Below, one piece after another: positions 43,018 to 54,700 of a stretch of 64,000 nt of DNA. The notes beneath the pieces are model-generated. The model was not told where the DNA came from. It ran no database searches and worked only from the letters and a program-made list of their open reading frames with translations. Each line of letters opens with the position of its first letter. Position 1 is the stretch's first letter. Made by a program: the position numbers and the translations under genes. The stretch covers positions 24,531,154 to 24,595,153 of the forward strand of contig JASDDO010000028.1 in assembly GCA_030015575.1 (NCBI GenBank). Reading direction: 5' to 3'. The stretch comes from Agapanthus africanus. Lineage: Eukaryota; Streptophyta; Magnoliopsida; Asparagales; Amaryllidaceae.

Positions 43018-44654
43018 TGTAACACCCAAGCCCAATGCTACTATTTTCAGTTACTGTTTGAGCATAATGTGGTACTCATTTCATTTAACTTGCTTGTTTG
43101 TTGCTTACTATAAAATTTACCCGGCAAAGTCATTTCTACATATAACAAATTTTGGCATCTAAAATAAAATTGAAAATATTCATCTTGGCCTACTTGACAC
43201 CCCTAGCCTCGTGGTAGCGTCCGTGCATTGTGTTCTCGTCCCGTTCAGTGAAACGGGCGAGTTTGGATGGCTACGTGCACGTACGTGTGTCCGTTTTGGG
43301 GGTATGATTTTTAATCATAGAACACTTAATTTTAAAAATTTGGATCCAGCTTAAAATCCTATTATTTCAATTTCAAATTTTTGGACTCGACCCGGGTGCG
43401 ATTTGGAAATGTTTTATTTGGCGCCAAAATCCCAAATTTTAATATTATTAAAACCATCGCATATATTTTTCTAACTAACCTGATATCTTACTGTTCATTA
43501 CCTATCTTTTAAATCTTTAAGTTAACCATATAATATTTTTACAATCTTTTATATCCTTCTCAATTTATTCTCTCAGCCAATCGCAACCTCCCCTTTAACC
43601 CCGTGGGCCCCACTTTCCCTCTCTCCCTCTTCTCTCTCTCCACTTTTCTCTCTCTATCTCCCCCTCATATATTCTCTCGTACTTCTCTTTATCATTCTTT
43701 CTCTTCTTGCTTCATGTCTCGTTTCTCATTTTTTTTAACTGTTCTTTTGTTGCCGGAATTCCGTTGTGCCGGTGACGTTTCTCGACGTTCCAGCGAGGTA
43801 TCCAGACCCGTGTGGTTCCTTTGTTCATCGTTTGGGTTCATTCCGTGAACCGTGCGCCCGTCGCGAGTTTTCCCCGCCGACGGTCAACGTTCCGTTTTCC
43901 CGATTCACGGCCCATCGAGACAAGTTAATCTTGCTACATGCTATATAATTCATTTTATACCTATTTAAATAAATATCATACCTATAGTTTAAATCTAGTG
44001 CCCCATGTTTAATTTTATAACGTTTCAATGTTCCGTTTGCATCCGTTTATATCATATTAAATCTAGATCATGAAAACTTATCTTGTGACATGCTAGATTA
44101 CATTATACTGCATCCATATCATTTAAAATATATATCGTCGTAATATTTCTTAGTATTATCTTTAATTAGTTTATAATCTTCATTTTATAATGCTATACAT
44201 TTGAAAATCATATAGTTTACACATGAAACGTCGTTGGAAAATCGGATATGACAAATCTGAAATTTACTGTACACCTTACCTTATAAAATTCATTATAAAT
44301 CATAGAAAAATCATTAGTATACGTTCTTTAGTTCGTTACGAAGCTAACTCAGAATACTATAACTCTATGAAATATTTACTTGCAAAATAAATTCTTTAAA
44401 TAACGTAAATGCAAATGAAAATGTCTCCAAACTGCTGTCCAGGGAAATTCCAGCAGCAAACTTTCAATTTCGAATGTTCATAACTTTTTGTAGGGACAAC
44501 CTGAGATGCTTATACTTATAAAACTGAAAACCTTATTGAATTATCTTTGTTTTGGTATAAAACACGTCCCTTTTGGAGAACGTTTGTTATTTTTAAGCTA
44601 TTTTACAAATTAGGGTGACGCTGAATTTCTGAACGGAACTTTCTTGTGCATGGT
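43018..44654 (+). repeat. G3 3' LTR, first 1.6 kb (truncated)
   Basis: It begins TGTAACACCCAAGCCC and follows the 5' LTR with few differences until GTGCATGGTTAA, where it passes into G2 LTR sequence (GAGAATTGGTCCCGC). The last 1.4 kb, including the hairpin repeats, are deleted. Confidence 0.92.
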
Positions 44655-45833
44655 TAAGAGAATTGGTCCCGCTTAAACATATATTTACTAGGGTTCTTAA
44701 TATAATTTTATATAACTTGAGGGGTTTTATGAAAAATATTTTAAATATACTTTCAAAATAAACCTCAAGTATTTATTTATCGTATTTAAAGTTTTTATGG
44801 ATGTAACTTTTAAAAAGTGAGGTATTCTAGTGAATATATACCTAGCTTGAATAGTTCAAGCTATTTTAGTGTAAAATTAGACCTGTATTGATTCTTAATG
44901 GTATTATCGTGAAACTTATAATTCTTTTATTTTGTTTAGGAAACATGGAATTTTATTATATATTAAAAATAGATGGTTTGATAATATTTATATAATTGTT
45001 AAAAATAAATTTTTATTTATTATGTAGAAAATCTCGTTTTTCTTGGAAATTGTATTAAAAATTCCATCGAGATCGTATGCTCCGTGAGGAAGTATGCATC
45101 TCGCTCTACTAGTTCCGAGAACGTGCGATAATCCACACCATCCCGATCGGGTTCCCCAAAATGAGTTGTAGATGTATAATCGCAAGGAATGAATTGACAC
45201 AATTTAAAGAAATCCGGTTTTTAATAGTTTAAGGTATTTTGATGAAAAGTCGTATTTTGCCACAAAAATGTTGTTCAAAAGAATCGTGCTATATCAAGAT
45301 GTGTGTTTGTGAGAGGTAGGTCATTACCTCGTGCGATTTTCTACAGGTATGCTAAACAAAAGTATATAAAAATGTCGTATATAAACTTCAAGGTATTTAA
45401 ACGTAAAAGGTCAATAAAAGTTGTTTTACATAGAGTTTTAAAATGAAACTTGTTTCTAAATACTAGTTAATGTTTAACAAGAAAAGTATAATGATATGGA
45501 TAAGTGGTTCTTAAGAAAAGTTATAGTTTTAAAGAGTATAGAATTAAAGATCGATATAACTCCATTTACTGACGTGATTTGAAAAGAGATCATTTTAAGG
45601 TAAGAAGAGGAGAAGAGTAGTGGGACTTATAAGTTGTGTGGGTTAAGAATAGAGCGAGGAAGGGATTGAGATCGTCGTGGTGTCGCGGTGTCGCGGGAAC
45701 GTCTCGAATCCTCGCCGGAAAGTGAACTTGAACTAACTCCACTTGTACTCTTCTTTGACTTGGAAATTTTTGAGAATTCTTAATATGAGATTTCAGAATG
45801 AAGAGGGCTAGGGTATGGGGTTGTATTTATAGG

Positions 45834-45841
45834 ATAAAATT
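45834..45841 (-). promoter_or_regulatory. TATA box in the G2 3' LTR
   Basis: On the minus strand this reads TATAAATA, preceded by AAACCCTAATTTTATCC. The 5' LTR has the same box at 61596-61603, which would drive G2. Confidence 0.6.
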
Positions 45842-46198
45842 AGGGTTTTCTGGATTGAAGAAAGAATTTAAATGCATTAAAATTTGGATTAAAAGGTGTA
45901 ACACTCTCTGGATAAATGCAGGAAAATCAAACAGTACTGGGGTAGTGGGGGTAGGCCAAGAGTCATGTGTGCAAAACACGGGGACTATTCCCCTCAGTTC
46001 ACCCGTCGACGCCGGCCCAATTGGCCATCTCGCTGGACACGTGTGTGAGGTGAGTGCTTGGATTTGTGCCACGTGTCTTAGTCTGTATAAATACCCTTTT
46101 GCACATGTTTGATTTTTTGTGACTTTTCATTTTACGTGTATTGCATATGTAAACTTTTGGGCTTCTAAAAAGTTTTTAAAAAAATTCAGAAAAATAAT

Positions 46199-46270
46199 AT
46201 GGGGCTGAGAGGATTCGAACACAGGGGCTACGTCACAGCAGTGCAAGGATTTACCAATGAGCTATAAGTT
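46199..46270 (-). other. tRNA-like segment in the G2 3' LTR
   Basis: On the minus strand TAGCTCATTGG (46254-46264) and GTTCGAATCC (46211-46220) have tRNA A-box and B-box spacing. This B box matches the plant consensus better than those of G1 and G4. A second copy is in the 5' LTR (B box 61987-61997, A box 62031-62041). Confidence 0.6.
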
Positions 46271-46382
46271 ATTTCTTTCTATTCTTAAACAAGTATAACT
46301 TTTAAATTGTGCTCAGACTTGCAAACTCCTTTCTGTACTTTTTTTAAGAAAAAAATTGTACAGAAAATTCATGATTGTTACA

Positions 46383-46396
46383 ATCTACCCTCCTTA
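46383..46396 (-). other. G2 polypurine tract
   Basis: On the minus strand TAAGGAGGGTAGAT directly precedes the LTR, after TTTCGAGGACGAAATTT, as in G4 and G1. Confidence 0.85.
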
Positions 46397-46409
46397 TAAA
46401 AATTTCGTC

Positions 46410-47763
46410 CTCGAAATTTATAGAAGGAAGTTGTAACAGATTCAAGAAAAATTTGATGATGGTGTTGGTGAAAAGAACTACTGAAAGTGCATGAAAAATA
46501 TGTTTGAAAGAAGAATACAAGGGTTTTGAAAGAAGAAGGATTACCCGTGTTACCCTGACCTATAGCTTCGGTTTCTATGGCCGCTAAAGTGAAAGCCTGA
46601 CGCCGGGGTACATTCCTCCTAGCTAGAGGCACATTCTTCTGTCGTTGGGGCATGTTTCTCTGCCTTTGAGGCATGTTCCTCATTACCTGGTGGAACTGAC
46701 GAAGAGGCTGTACAGGTGGTCCACGAGGAGGTGGAGTAGGTAGGGCAAGACGAGGTGCAGGAGCCTGAATGGCTGGCCGCTGTGGAAAGGTAATGTATGC
46801 TGGAACTGGGTTGCGTCTATAAGGACATGTTCCAATGTCATGAGTGGATGCGCCACAAACTAAGCACATGCCATTTGCACGCCTGCAGTCCTTCTCTAGG
46901 TGTCCATTTCTCTTGCAGTAGAAGCAAAAATCTGGACTTGGCCGGTTAAATGTTAGTTCTGGTCTCCTGGGTGCAAAAGTTAGCATGGAAGAGGCTCCTC
47001 CTGCTATCTGAGTGTCAGGGCGCTTCATACCGGCAGATTCAGGTCTGCCCTTCTTCTTCACCACTGCCTCATATTTTCGGGCAGCTTTCAGAGCAAGATC
47101 GTAGGTTGGGAAATCCCCTGTAGCTAATGCAGCTTGGATCTCCGGATCCAACCCTTGCTGAAATCGGTGTGCTCTGATCTCAGCAGTCGGTATGAGATGT
47201 ACCGCGAACCTGCTAAGCATGGTGAACTCAGCATCATACTCATCCACAGATTTGCTCCACATAGAGCGTTGCTGCAGGTGGATGAATTGTTGCTCCATCT
47301 CAAAGCGGGCAGTCTCGGTAAAATATTTCGCATCGAACATATCGCGAAATGTCTTCCATTCGATCGGGTGGGCAAGACTGCTTTCTTCAGCCTTCCACTA
47401 TACTCTGGCGTTGTCAGTTAGTTGCAGCTTCACAACTCTTACCCAAGCAATATCCGGTACTTGTGCTGCCGCTAGATCGTCCTCAATCGACTGAGCTCAT
47501 TCTTCCACTTCCAGGGGGCTCTCTTTCCCAGAGAATTGTTTAGGGTGTAGCGCCCGAAATTGTTTCACACCAGGTGCCTCAGCTTCTGGGCGGTGCAATA
47601 GAATAGCAGTCTGCTACTGCTGTCCCTCCAAGAGGCCCTTGATTGTCTCAAGCAATACCGTCTGCTCGTTGATAGGAGCTGCTACAGTAGGTGTAAGTGG
47701 TAGAGGCAGTGTTGGTGGTGTGTTTCCATTAACGTTCGTGCTCGTATTGTTGGGGGAATCCAT
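46410..47763 (-). pseudogene. G2 gag with two CCHC knuckles, three stops, no pol
   Basis: It starts at ATG 47763 (MDSPNNTSTNVN, identical to the G4 start). Three nonsense codons lie in the first 130 codons: a TAG for Gln and two stops for Trp. From 47340 it is open: FDAKYFTETARFEMEQQFIH, EFTMLSRFAVHLIP without the G4 insert, FCFYCKRNGHLEKDCRRANG and CLVCGASTHDIGTCP (two zinc knuckles), and an Arg/Pro-rich tail. After GQGNTG the sequence continues with GTAATCCTTC, a 5' splice site at the same place as the G4 gag-protease intron. About 150 bp later it meets the polypurine tract. Everything from protease to chromodomain is deleted. Confidence 0.88.
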
Positions 47764-47938
47764 AACCTTGAAAGAAAAGGTAGGATTATGATAGATTCAA
47801 GGCATTTTAAATGTAAAGAATGTTTTTAGTTGCCGATTCTTATAATTCTTGTGTTATATTGCTTAGGTTTCCATGCAGAACTGACCTGCATGGTAGGGTT
47901 CCATGCAGAACTGACCTGCATGGGCCGCCAAAAAAACC
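47764..47938 (-). other. G2 leader with duplicated 25-bp block and altered primer site
   Basis: TTCCATGCAGAACTGACCTG occurs twice (from about 47870 and 47900). The expected iMet primer site is interrupted on the minus strand: TTGGCGGCCCATGCAGGTCA replaces TTGGTATCAGAGC. Confidence 0.6.
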
Positions 47939-48505
47939 TGCCACGCCCCGCTTCCCAGTGTACGGGTAAGGAGATGCGGCGTATTTACTCAGAAGTAAAC
48001 ACGTTAAACGTAAATAAGCAATATAAATGAAATAACATAAGAATGATAAGAGATGTAATAAAACAACAACTTTTTATTTATATTCATTCTTTACATATAA
48101 CTGAAAAGTAAAGTACTATGAAAGAAAGTGATGCCTAAACAATGGTATATGAACTGAAAGAAAAGTAAGTACAAGTAGGAACTAGAACTCTGACTCCTCA
48201 GTGAACCGCTCCAAATCATCCTGGCTGGGCTCGATCTCCTGAGCGTCGGGTCCTCCTGACAACATTCCAAAGAAAGAAAAGATAAGAATGTCGTCAGCGA
48301 ACTAGCGCTCGGTAAGTCCCAAGAGATAGAATGTAATAGATAGGTAAAGAGAATATAACAGGTAACTTATGTGTTTGTTATACTAGCGTAGTTGTTTATA
48401 GTTTGGTACAGAATGTGCCAGTGTATACGAGAGGAGTCCAACTTGCTCCGTGGACTAAGGTAACATGTAAGTACAAGGCCCCATCAAAACACACGAGACA
48501 ACGGC
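47939..48505 (-). repeat. G2 5' LTR, first piece (before G4)
   Basis: It starts TGCCACGCCCCGCTTCCC on the + strand, which is the LTR end in the element's own sense. It matches 35340-35816 and continues with GAATGTGCCAGTGTATACG to the G4 insertion. Confidence 0.88.
48501..48505. other. Left target-site duplication of G4 (ACGGC)
   Basis: ACGGC is repeated at 59876-59880, directly after the right LTR. Confidence 0.93.
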
Positions 48506-51090
48506 TGTCACGCCCCGCTTCACAGTGTACGGCGAAGTGGACGCGACGAGGCCCGCTACGTATATACTCAGAAGTATATACGCTAAGCGTAACTAAGCAA
48601 TATAAAGTAAATCACAAGAGACGAATAATATAGAAATAACAGCAACTTTTATTAATAACATTCTTTTTACAATGCAGGAAAAGAAAATACAACTGGAATG
48701 AAAAGCAATGCCTAAACAATGGCATAACAGGAAATGAAATAAACTGGAAAGAACAAGGTACAATTATCTAGAGCTCTGGGTCTGCCTGGAACTGCTCCAA
48801 ATCTTCACCGGTGGGCTCGATCTCAACTTGGTCCAACGCACCTGACGACATTCAAAGAAGAAAGAAATAGAATGTCGTCAGCGAACAGGTCGCTCGGTAA
48901 GTCCCACAAGAATAAGAAGAATGAGAATGATAGAGTAAAAATATTTTTCTAAAGTATTATAATGTTGAATATTATGGAACATTGTGTGACGCTGTTGTTT
49001 GTAGCTTGGTACAGAAGGATGCCAGTGTATACGAGGGGGATCTCTATATGCTAGAGATCAGGGCAAACGGAAAGTACAAGGAACCGTTATGCCATGGTAC
49101 AACAGCAACAGGATTCAGGTTAGGTGTCTTAATCTGACCACCTCGTGCCACCTTTAACATCTTCCGTACCAATCTACCCCTTAAACCCCGTAGTGTTTTA
49201 ACAGTATTGTAGTATTGGAATATGTAAGTTGGATGACTGACCAAAACCATGATATCAGTAAATATGTTGCAACTGTATAATCAGGTAAATGGAATATCAG
49301 GATAATGGATGAATATCCATGGTTTGATTCAGTCAAAATGAATATATTGTTAACTGGGTTCATGGATTCATGTATTCAAAGTGTGGTGGAATATAAAAGA
49401 ATATAGATTGACTTGAATCATATTCGAGTCAAGAATAGTCAGACTCTAACCCGAGTCAGACTAAAAGAAGAGAATTTGAAGTTCAATATTAGTTAGGGGC
49501 CTTATTGTAATTTGTGAAACTTGAGGGGGTTTTATGTAAAAATACTTTTGTATAGTTTTCAAAATACACCTCAAGTATCTAATATTCGTCTTTAATATTA
49601 TATTGAATGTGAATTTTATTTGTGTTATTCTAGTGAATATATCCTAATAAAAGTATTAATTGTCTTATCTGAAATTCATGGTATTTTAGTGTAACTTTTA
49701 ATCTTGTAATTTTTAGAAAAATGTGGAAACTTTATATTATGATAAAATAGGTGTTTAAATGATAATTATATATATATTAACACATGAATAATTTTATATA
49801 AATATTTTATTTTCAAAAATCTCATTGTCCTTAAATGTCGTATTTTAAACCCTTCGAGACCGAATGCTCCTTGCGGAGGTCTGAATCTCTCACTACTAGC
49901 CTGCGGGTGCACGATGAACCGTACTTTCCCTAACAGGTTCCCCAAAAGTGGGTTGTAGCGGCACTTTGCTTAGGTTTTATAAATATTTTTCATTTAAGAA
50001 AACGGTTTTATTAATATGGGGTATTTATTTGCAAAAAGTATAGTTTTCCGTATTTTAGTTATTAGGGTTTCCTAAACCAACTAGCCTATTTCTAAGGTCT
50101 AAACGATGAGTCATTAGAAGCCTCAAATCGCCTCTTCACCGTCAATTGCGGCCAGGTAAGTACAAGTGAGGAGGGAGGGATCCGCTCACGAATCGTGAAA
50201 CGGACCTTTTAAAGTTACCCAAGCTCACTTGCCTAGCCTAGACACCACAAGACAGTTTAGATAAACGATCGATGTCCATGACCAATCGTGTTTTCATTTT
50301 ATTAAAAGATTTTATCTAGAAAAGTTTACAACTTAAAGCTTTAAATAAAGATTAGGGTATTTTAGTGAAAAGTCCTGTAGTTTCGTATTCTGTATTTTGA
50401 TGTTTATCAATTAGGGTTAGATTGAGTGTGTGTAGGGGTAGGTCATTACCCCGTGACTTATTTAGGTTTTGGTGAAGTTTAAAAGTAAAACATGCTATGT
50501 TAAACTTAAAGGTATTATAGCGCAAGAATACGGTAACGTTATCATTTTATGTGTGAAATTTCATTCAAATTGAGTTATACAAGTTTTGTGATCAAGATAA
50601 ACATATTTATGAGTGAGGTAATTGATTAAACTAAGAAAAATGAACTTCATGGTATTTTTATGAAAAGAGTACGGTTTTGCAAAGAAGTTATCATTTTATG
50701 TGAAAAAGTTTGATTAAATTGGTTTAAGGGTGATTAATAGTCAACAAGAATATGGGTAGATAATATGTATTAGGTGACAAGTGGAAATTTAGAGAAAAAC
50801 CGAATCGGAAATCGGTTTGTCCGATTTCCGTCGGGTTCCAAAAATCCGTATTTTTATATGTATAGAAAAGAGAGATAGAGGGGATGGGACTTACGGTTTG
50901 GACAACCTAATGAAGCTAGAGGTCGTAATGGTTGTCGATTCGTTGAAAACGTCGCGAAGGTCCCGATCCGGTCGCCGGAATCCGTCATCGATTTCGGCAG
51001 CGCTTCGCTTCTCGCTCTTCGTACCGAGTTCTCGAGAATTTGAGAGAGTGGACTTAGAGTTGTGAAGGGAAAAGGTAGAGGGTAGGGGTC

Positions 51091-51098
51091 TTTATATA
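51091..51098 (-). promoter_or_regulatory. TATA box in the G4 3' LTR
   Basis: On the minus strand this reads TATATAAA, preceded by AACCCTAACCCTAGCCTAGC. The driving copy is in the 5' LTR at 59270-59277. Confidence 0.7.
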
Positions 51099-51503
51099 GG
51101 GCTAGGCTAGGGTTAGGGTTAAAAAAAATATTAAAAAATATAAAAAACATTAAAAATTCATTAAATTTCATTAAACCTAGGAGTAAAAGGGATTTATTGG
51201 CCAAATCAAAACCGATCCAGGTATAATAAGTGTGCAAGAGGGTTGACCAAGTCAAGAGCCAACTTTTCTCAGTTGGTGACTCGGCCGTCCGGCCAAGTCC
51301 GGCCGGCGGCGCCGGACCGAGTCGGCCGAGTCGCCGGCCGGCGGCGCCGAGTCGGGCCGAGTCAAGGGTCCAATGGCCGGGGGTTTTCCTGAGGAACAAC
51401 TTGGTATTTTTACTTTTTGTTGTCCAGTACATATTTTGGGAGTTATGGCCTTTTTACCGTTGACTTCCAAAAAAAAATAAAACAAAATAAATACAAAAAT
51501 AAT

Positions 51504-51575
51504 GTGGGGCATGGGATTTGAACTTTGGTGGCTTGGTTCAGCAGTGCAAGGTGTTACCAATGAGCTACAAGCTCC
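51504..51575 (-). other. tRNA-like segment in the G4 3' LTR
   Basis: A 72-nt block on the minus strand from GGAGCTTGTAGC to CATGCCCCAC, with the A box at 51557-51567 and the B box at 51514-51524. It is the same as G1 955-1026 apart from a few bases. Confidence 0.6.
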
Positions 51576-51690
51576 TTTTTATAATTATTGTAAGGAATTA
51601 GATACTTAAATTGTTTCCAGCAACATTAATACTCCAAGTGTACACTATATTTAAAGCAAATTTTTGGTATACAAAATTGGAGTTGTTACA

Positions 51691-51703
51691 ATCTACCCTC
51701 CTT
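51691..51703 (-). other. G4 polypurine tract
   Basis: On the minus strand AAGGAGGGTAGAT abuts the 3' LTR. Confidence 0.88.
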
Positions 51704-51745
51704 ACAAAAATTTCGTCCTCGAAATTTACAACTTTTATTTAAGGA

Positions 51746-54700
51746 CTAATTTACAAAAAGGTGCGGATATCTTGCAAGCATCTCATCCTCCCTTTCCCAC
51801 GTGGATTCTCCTGGAGTGTCTTTCCTCCACATTATCCGGACCAAATTAACTTCTTTGTTCCGAAGTGTCTTCACTTTCCTATCCAGGATCTCCACAGGTT
51901 GTTGCTCACAAGACAAATCGGGCTGTATCGTGAGCTCGGAATGATCAAGTACATGGCTGGGGTCACTCACATACCTTCTGAGTTGGGATATGTGGAACAC
52001 GTTATGCACTCCTTCCAATGAGGGTGGAAGCGCTAAACGATATGCCACTTCACCGACTCGTTCGAGTATATCGAACGGTCCAATGTATCTCGGACTCAAC
52101 TTTCCCCGTCTTCCAAATCTGATCACTCCGCGGTTCGGAGAGATTTTCAGGAATACATGATCTCCTGGCTGGAACTCCAAGTGTCGTCTCTTCGCATCAG
52201 CCCAGTGTTTCTGTCTATCTTGGGCTATGCGCATTCTTTCCCTGATAGTACGAACCACATCAATGGTTGCTACTATCATCTCTGGTCCAAGGAGTTCTCT
52301 ATCTCTGATGTCGTCCCAACTTAATGGCGATCGACACTTCCTTCCATACAATGCTGCAAAAGGTGTCATTCCTATGCTTGCTTGGTAGCTGTTGTTGTAC
52401 GCAAACTCCACAAGATGTAGGTGATCTTCCCACGATCCTTTGAAGTCGAGCATACATGCTCTGAGCATATCCTCCAAGATCTGAATAGTTCGTTCCGACT
52501 GACCATCTGTTTGTGGATGATAAGCCGTGCTGAATTTCAGACTTGTTCCCAAGCTAGCTTGCAGACTTTGCCAAAATTGCGATCGGAACCTGGTGTCACG
52601 ATCGGAGACAATGCAGACCGGTACTCCATGAAGTCTCACGATTTCCTGTATGAGTTCATGGGTATCAGAGATAGTACGTTATGAAGAGTTTAAATCTTAA
52701 TTTAGATTATTACCTCCATGTACTTCTTCGCTAATGTCTCAGTTGATTGGCCAACTCGAAATGGGATGAAGTGAACCGACTTTGTGAGTCGATCCACAAT
52801 GACCCAAATCGCATCGTTACCCTTTGTGCTGCGAGGAAGAGCAGTTACAAAGTCCATCGTGATGTGCTGCCAATTCCATTCTGGGATTGGTAACGGTTGA
52901 AGTAGTCCAGCTGTCCTATGATGTTCAGCCTTTACCTGCTGACACACCAAACATTTTGCGACGCTTCTGGCTACTTCACGCTTCATTCCATGCCACCAAT
53001 AATTCTGACGTAGATTTTTGTACATTTTGGTACCTCCAGGATGTACTGAATAGGGAAAGCTGTGGGCTTCTTTCATTAACTCTTCCCGAACAGGACCTTT
53101 TGGTACACACAATCTGCTGCCGTATCTCAAAGATCCGTCTTCATGGATGATGAAATCTGTTCTGAGTCCATTCTCCACTTGTTCTCTGATCTTTTGCAAC
53201 TTAGCATCGCTGGCTTGAGCTGCTTTGATCTAATTGACAATAGTTGATTGGACTTGTAGATTCATCAAATTTGAAACATCACCTGGCATGACTAGTTCAA
53301 TCTCCATTTGATGTAAGTCTTGCTAAAGCTTCCATTGGGCGGTGAGATTCATTGCTAATGGTTGGCGACTAAGAGCATCAGGTACTACGTTCACCTTTCC
53401 TGGATGGTATTGCAAATTGATGTCAAAATCCGCCATAAGTTCTAACCATCTTCTCTGCCGCATATTCAACTCCTTCTGAGTAAACACGCACTTCAGACTT
53501 TTATGATCTGTGTAGATGTTCACTCGTTCACCAAGTAAGTAGTGGCGCCAAATTTTGAGAGCAAAAATGACGGCTGCCAACTCCAGATCATGCGTCGGAT
53601 AATTGCGCTCATGAGTTTTCAGTTGTCTTGAAGCATAAGCCACAACCTTACCGTGCTGATGTAGAACACATCCTAGTCCCTTACCGGATGCATCACAATG
53701 CACCTCGAATCCTCCAGATTGATCCGGTATGACGAGAATAGGTGCAGATGTCAGTCTTGACTTGAGTTCTACGAAAACTTGCTCGCATGCTTCTGACCAC
53801 ACAAATTCTTCATCTTTTCTTGTGAGCTTGGTCAGGGGTGTTGCTATCTTCGAAAAGCCTTCAATGAATTTTCTGTAATATCCAGCTAAGCCCAAGAAAC
53901 TCCGAATATCCTTCACTGATTTTGGTGTAGGCCATTCGCTGACTGCTGAAACCTTTGCTGGATCTACAGAAATCCCTTCTCCTGATACGATGTGTCCAAG
54001 AAAACCAACTTGTTTTAGCCAAAACTCGCACTTGCTGTACTTGGCATAAAGCTTATGTTGTCGAAGTGTTTCCAGGACAATTCGTAAGTGCTCCGCATGC
54101 TCCTTCCGATTCTTAGAATATACCAGGATGTCGTCGATGAAGATGACAACGAACCTGTCTAAATACTCCCGGAAAACTTGGTTCATAAGATTCATGAAGA
54201 TTGCTGGTGCATTGGTCACTCCAAATGGCATTACTAGAAATTCGTAATGTCCATAGCGAGTTCTGAAAGCTGTTTTGTGAATATCAGCCTCCTTGACCTT
54301 CACTTGATGATAACCTGAACGAAGATCTAGTTTAGAGAAGACACAAGTTCCACTTAGCTGATCGAACAAATCGTCGATGCGCGGGAGTGGATACTTGTTC
54401 TTTATAGTAACTTCATTCAAGGCCCTATAGTCGATGCACATTCTATATGAACCTTTCTTCTTCTTCACCAATAGTACAGGTGCTCCCCAACTTGAAGTGC
54501 TGGGACGAATCCATCCTTTCTCCAGTAATTCGTCCAATTGTGTTCGAACTTCTTTCAAACCTTCTGGACTTAGTCTATACGGTGCTTTGATCACTGGTTG
54601 TGCTCCTGGTACTAAGTCAAAACTGAATTCAAGAGCTCGATCGGGAGGCAAACCTGATATATCGTCAGGGAATACATCGTCGAACTCTCGAACTACCTCC

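Larger units (their letters stand above)
35817..44654 (+). mobile_element. G3: decayed Ty3/gypsy (Tekay-type) element, 3' LTR truncated
   Basis: The 5' LTR (35817-38875), an initiator-Met-like primer site, broken gag, RT, RNase H and integrase, and the first 1.6 kb of the 3' LTR are present. The internal region (about 4.1 kb) is short because the end of gag and the protease are deleted. Many frameshifts and stops make it inactive. It is inserted in G2's LTR in the opposite orientation, and its right end was lost with part of G2. Confidence 0.92.
44655..46382 (-). repeat. G2 3' LTR, inner piece
   Basis: It matches 60431-62159 and ends at 46382 with TGTTACA on the + strand. It contains a minus-strand TATA box (45834-45841) next to an AAACCCTAA telo-box and a tRNA-like block (about 46199-46270). 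The LTR part corresponding to about 48397-48505 and 59881-60430 is missing. ORFs such as 45798-46112 exist in both LTRs and are not genes. Confidence 0.9.
48506..51690 (-). repeat. G4 3' LTR
   Basis: It runs from TGTCACGCCCCGCTTC to GGAGTTGTTACA on the + strand. It holds a minus-strand TATA box (51091-51098) after telo-box repeats, a GC-rich palindromic block (about 51282-51365) and the tRNA-like segment (51504-51575). ORFs within (49044-49250, 50817-51560) are present in both LTRs and lack coding features. Confidence 0.95.

Noticed and set aside
50817-51560. ORFs in the G4 LTR (copies at 58996-59697)
   Set aside because: Frames run through the GC-rich palindromic block. They are the same in both LTRs and overlap on both strands.
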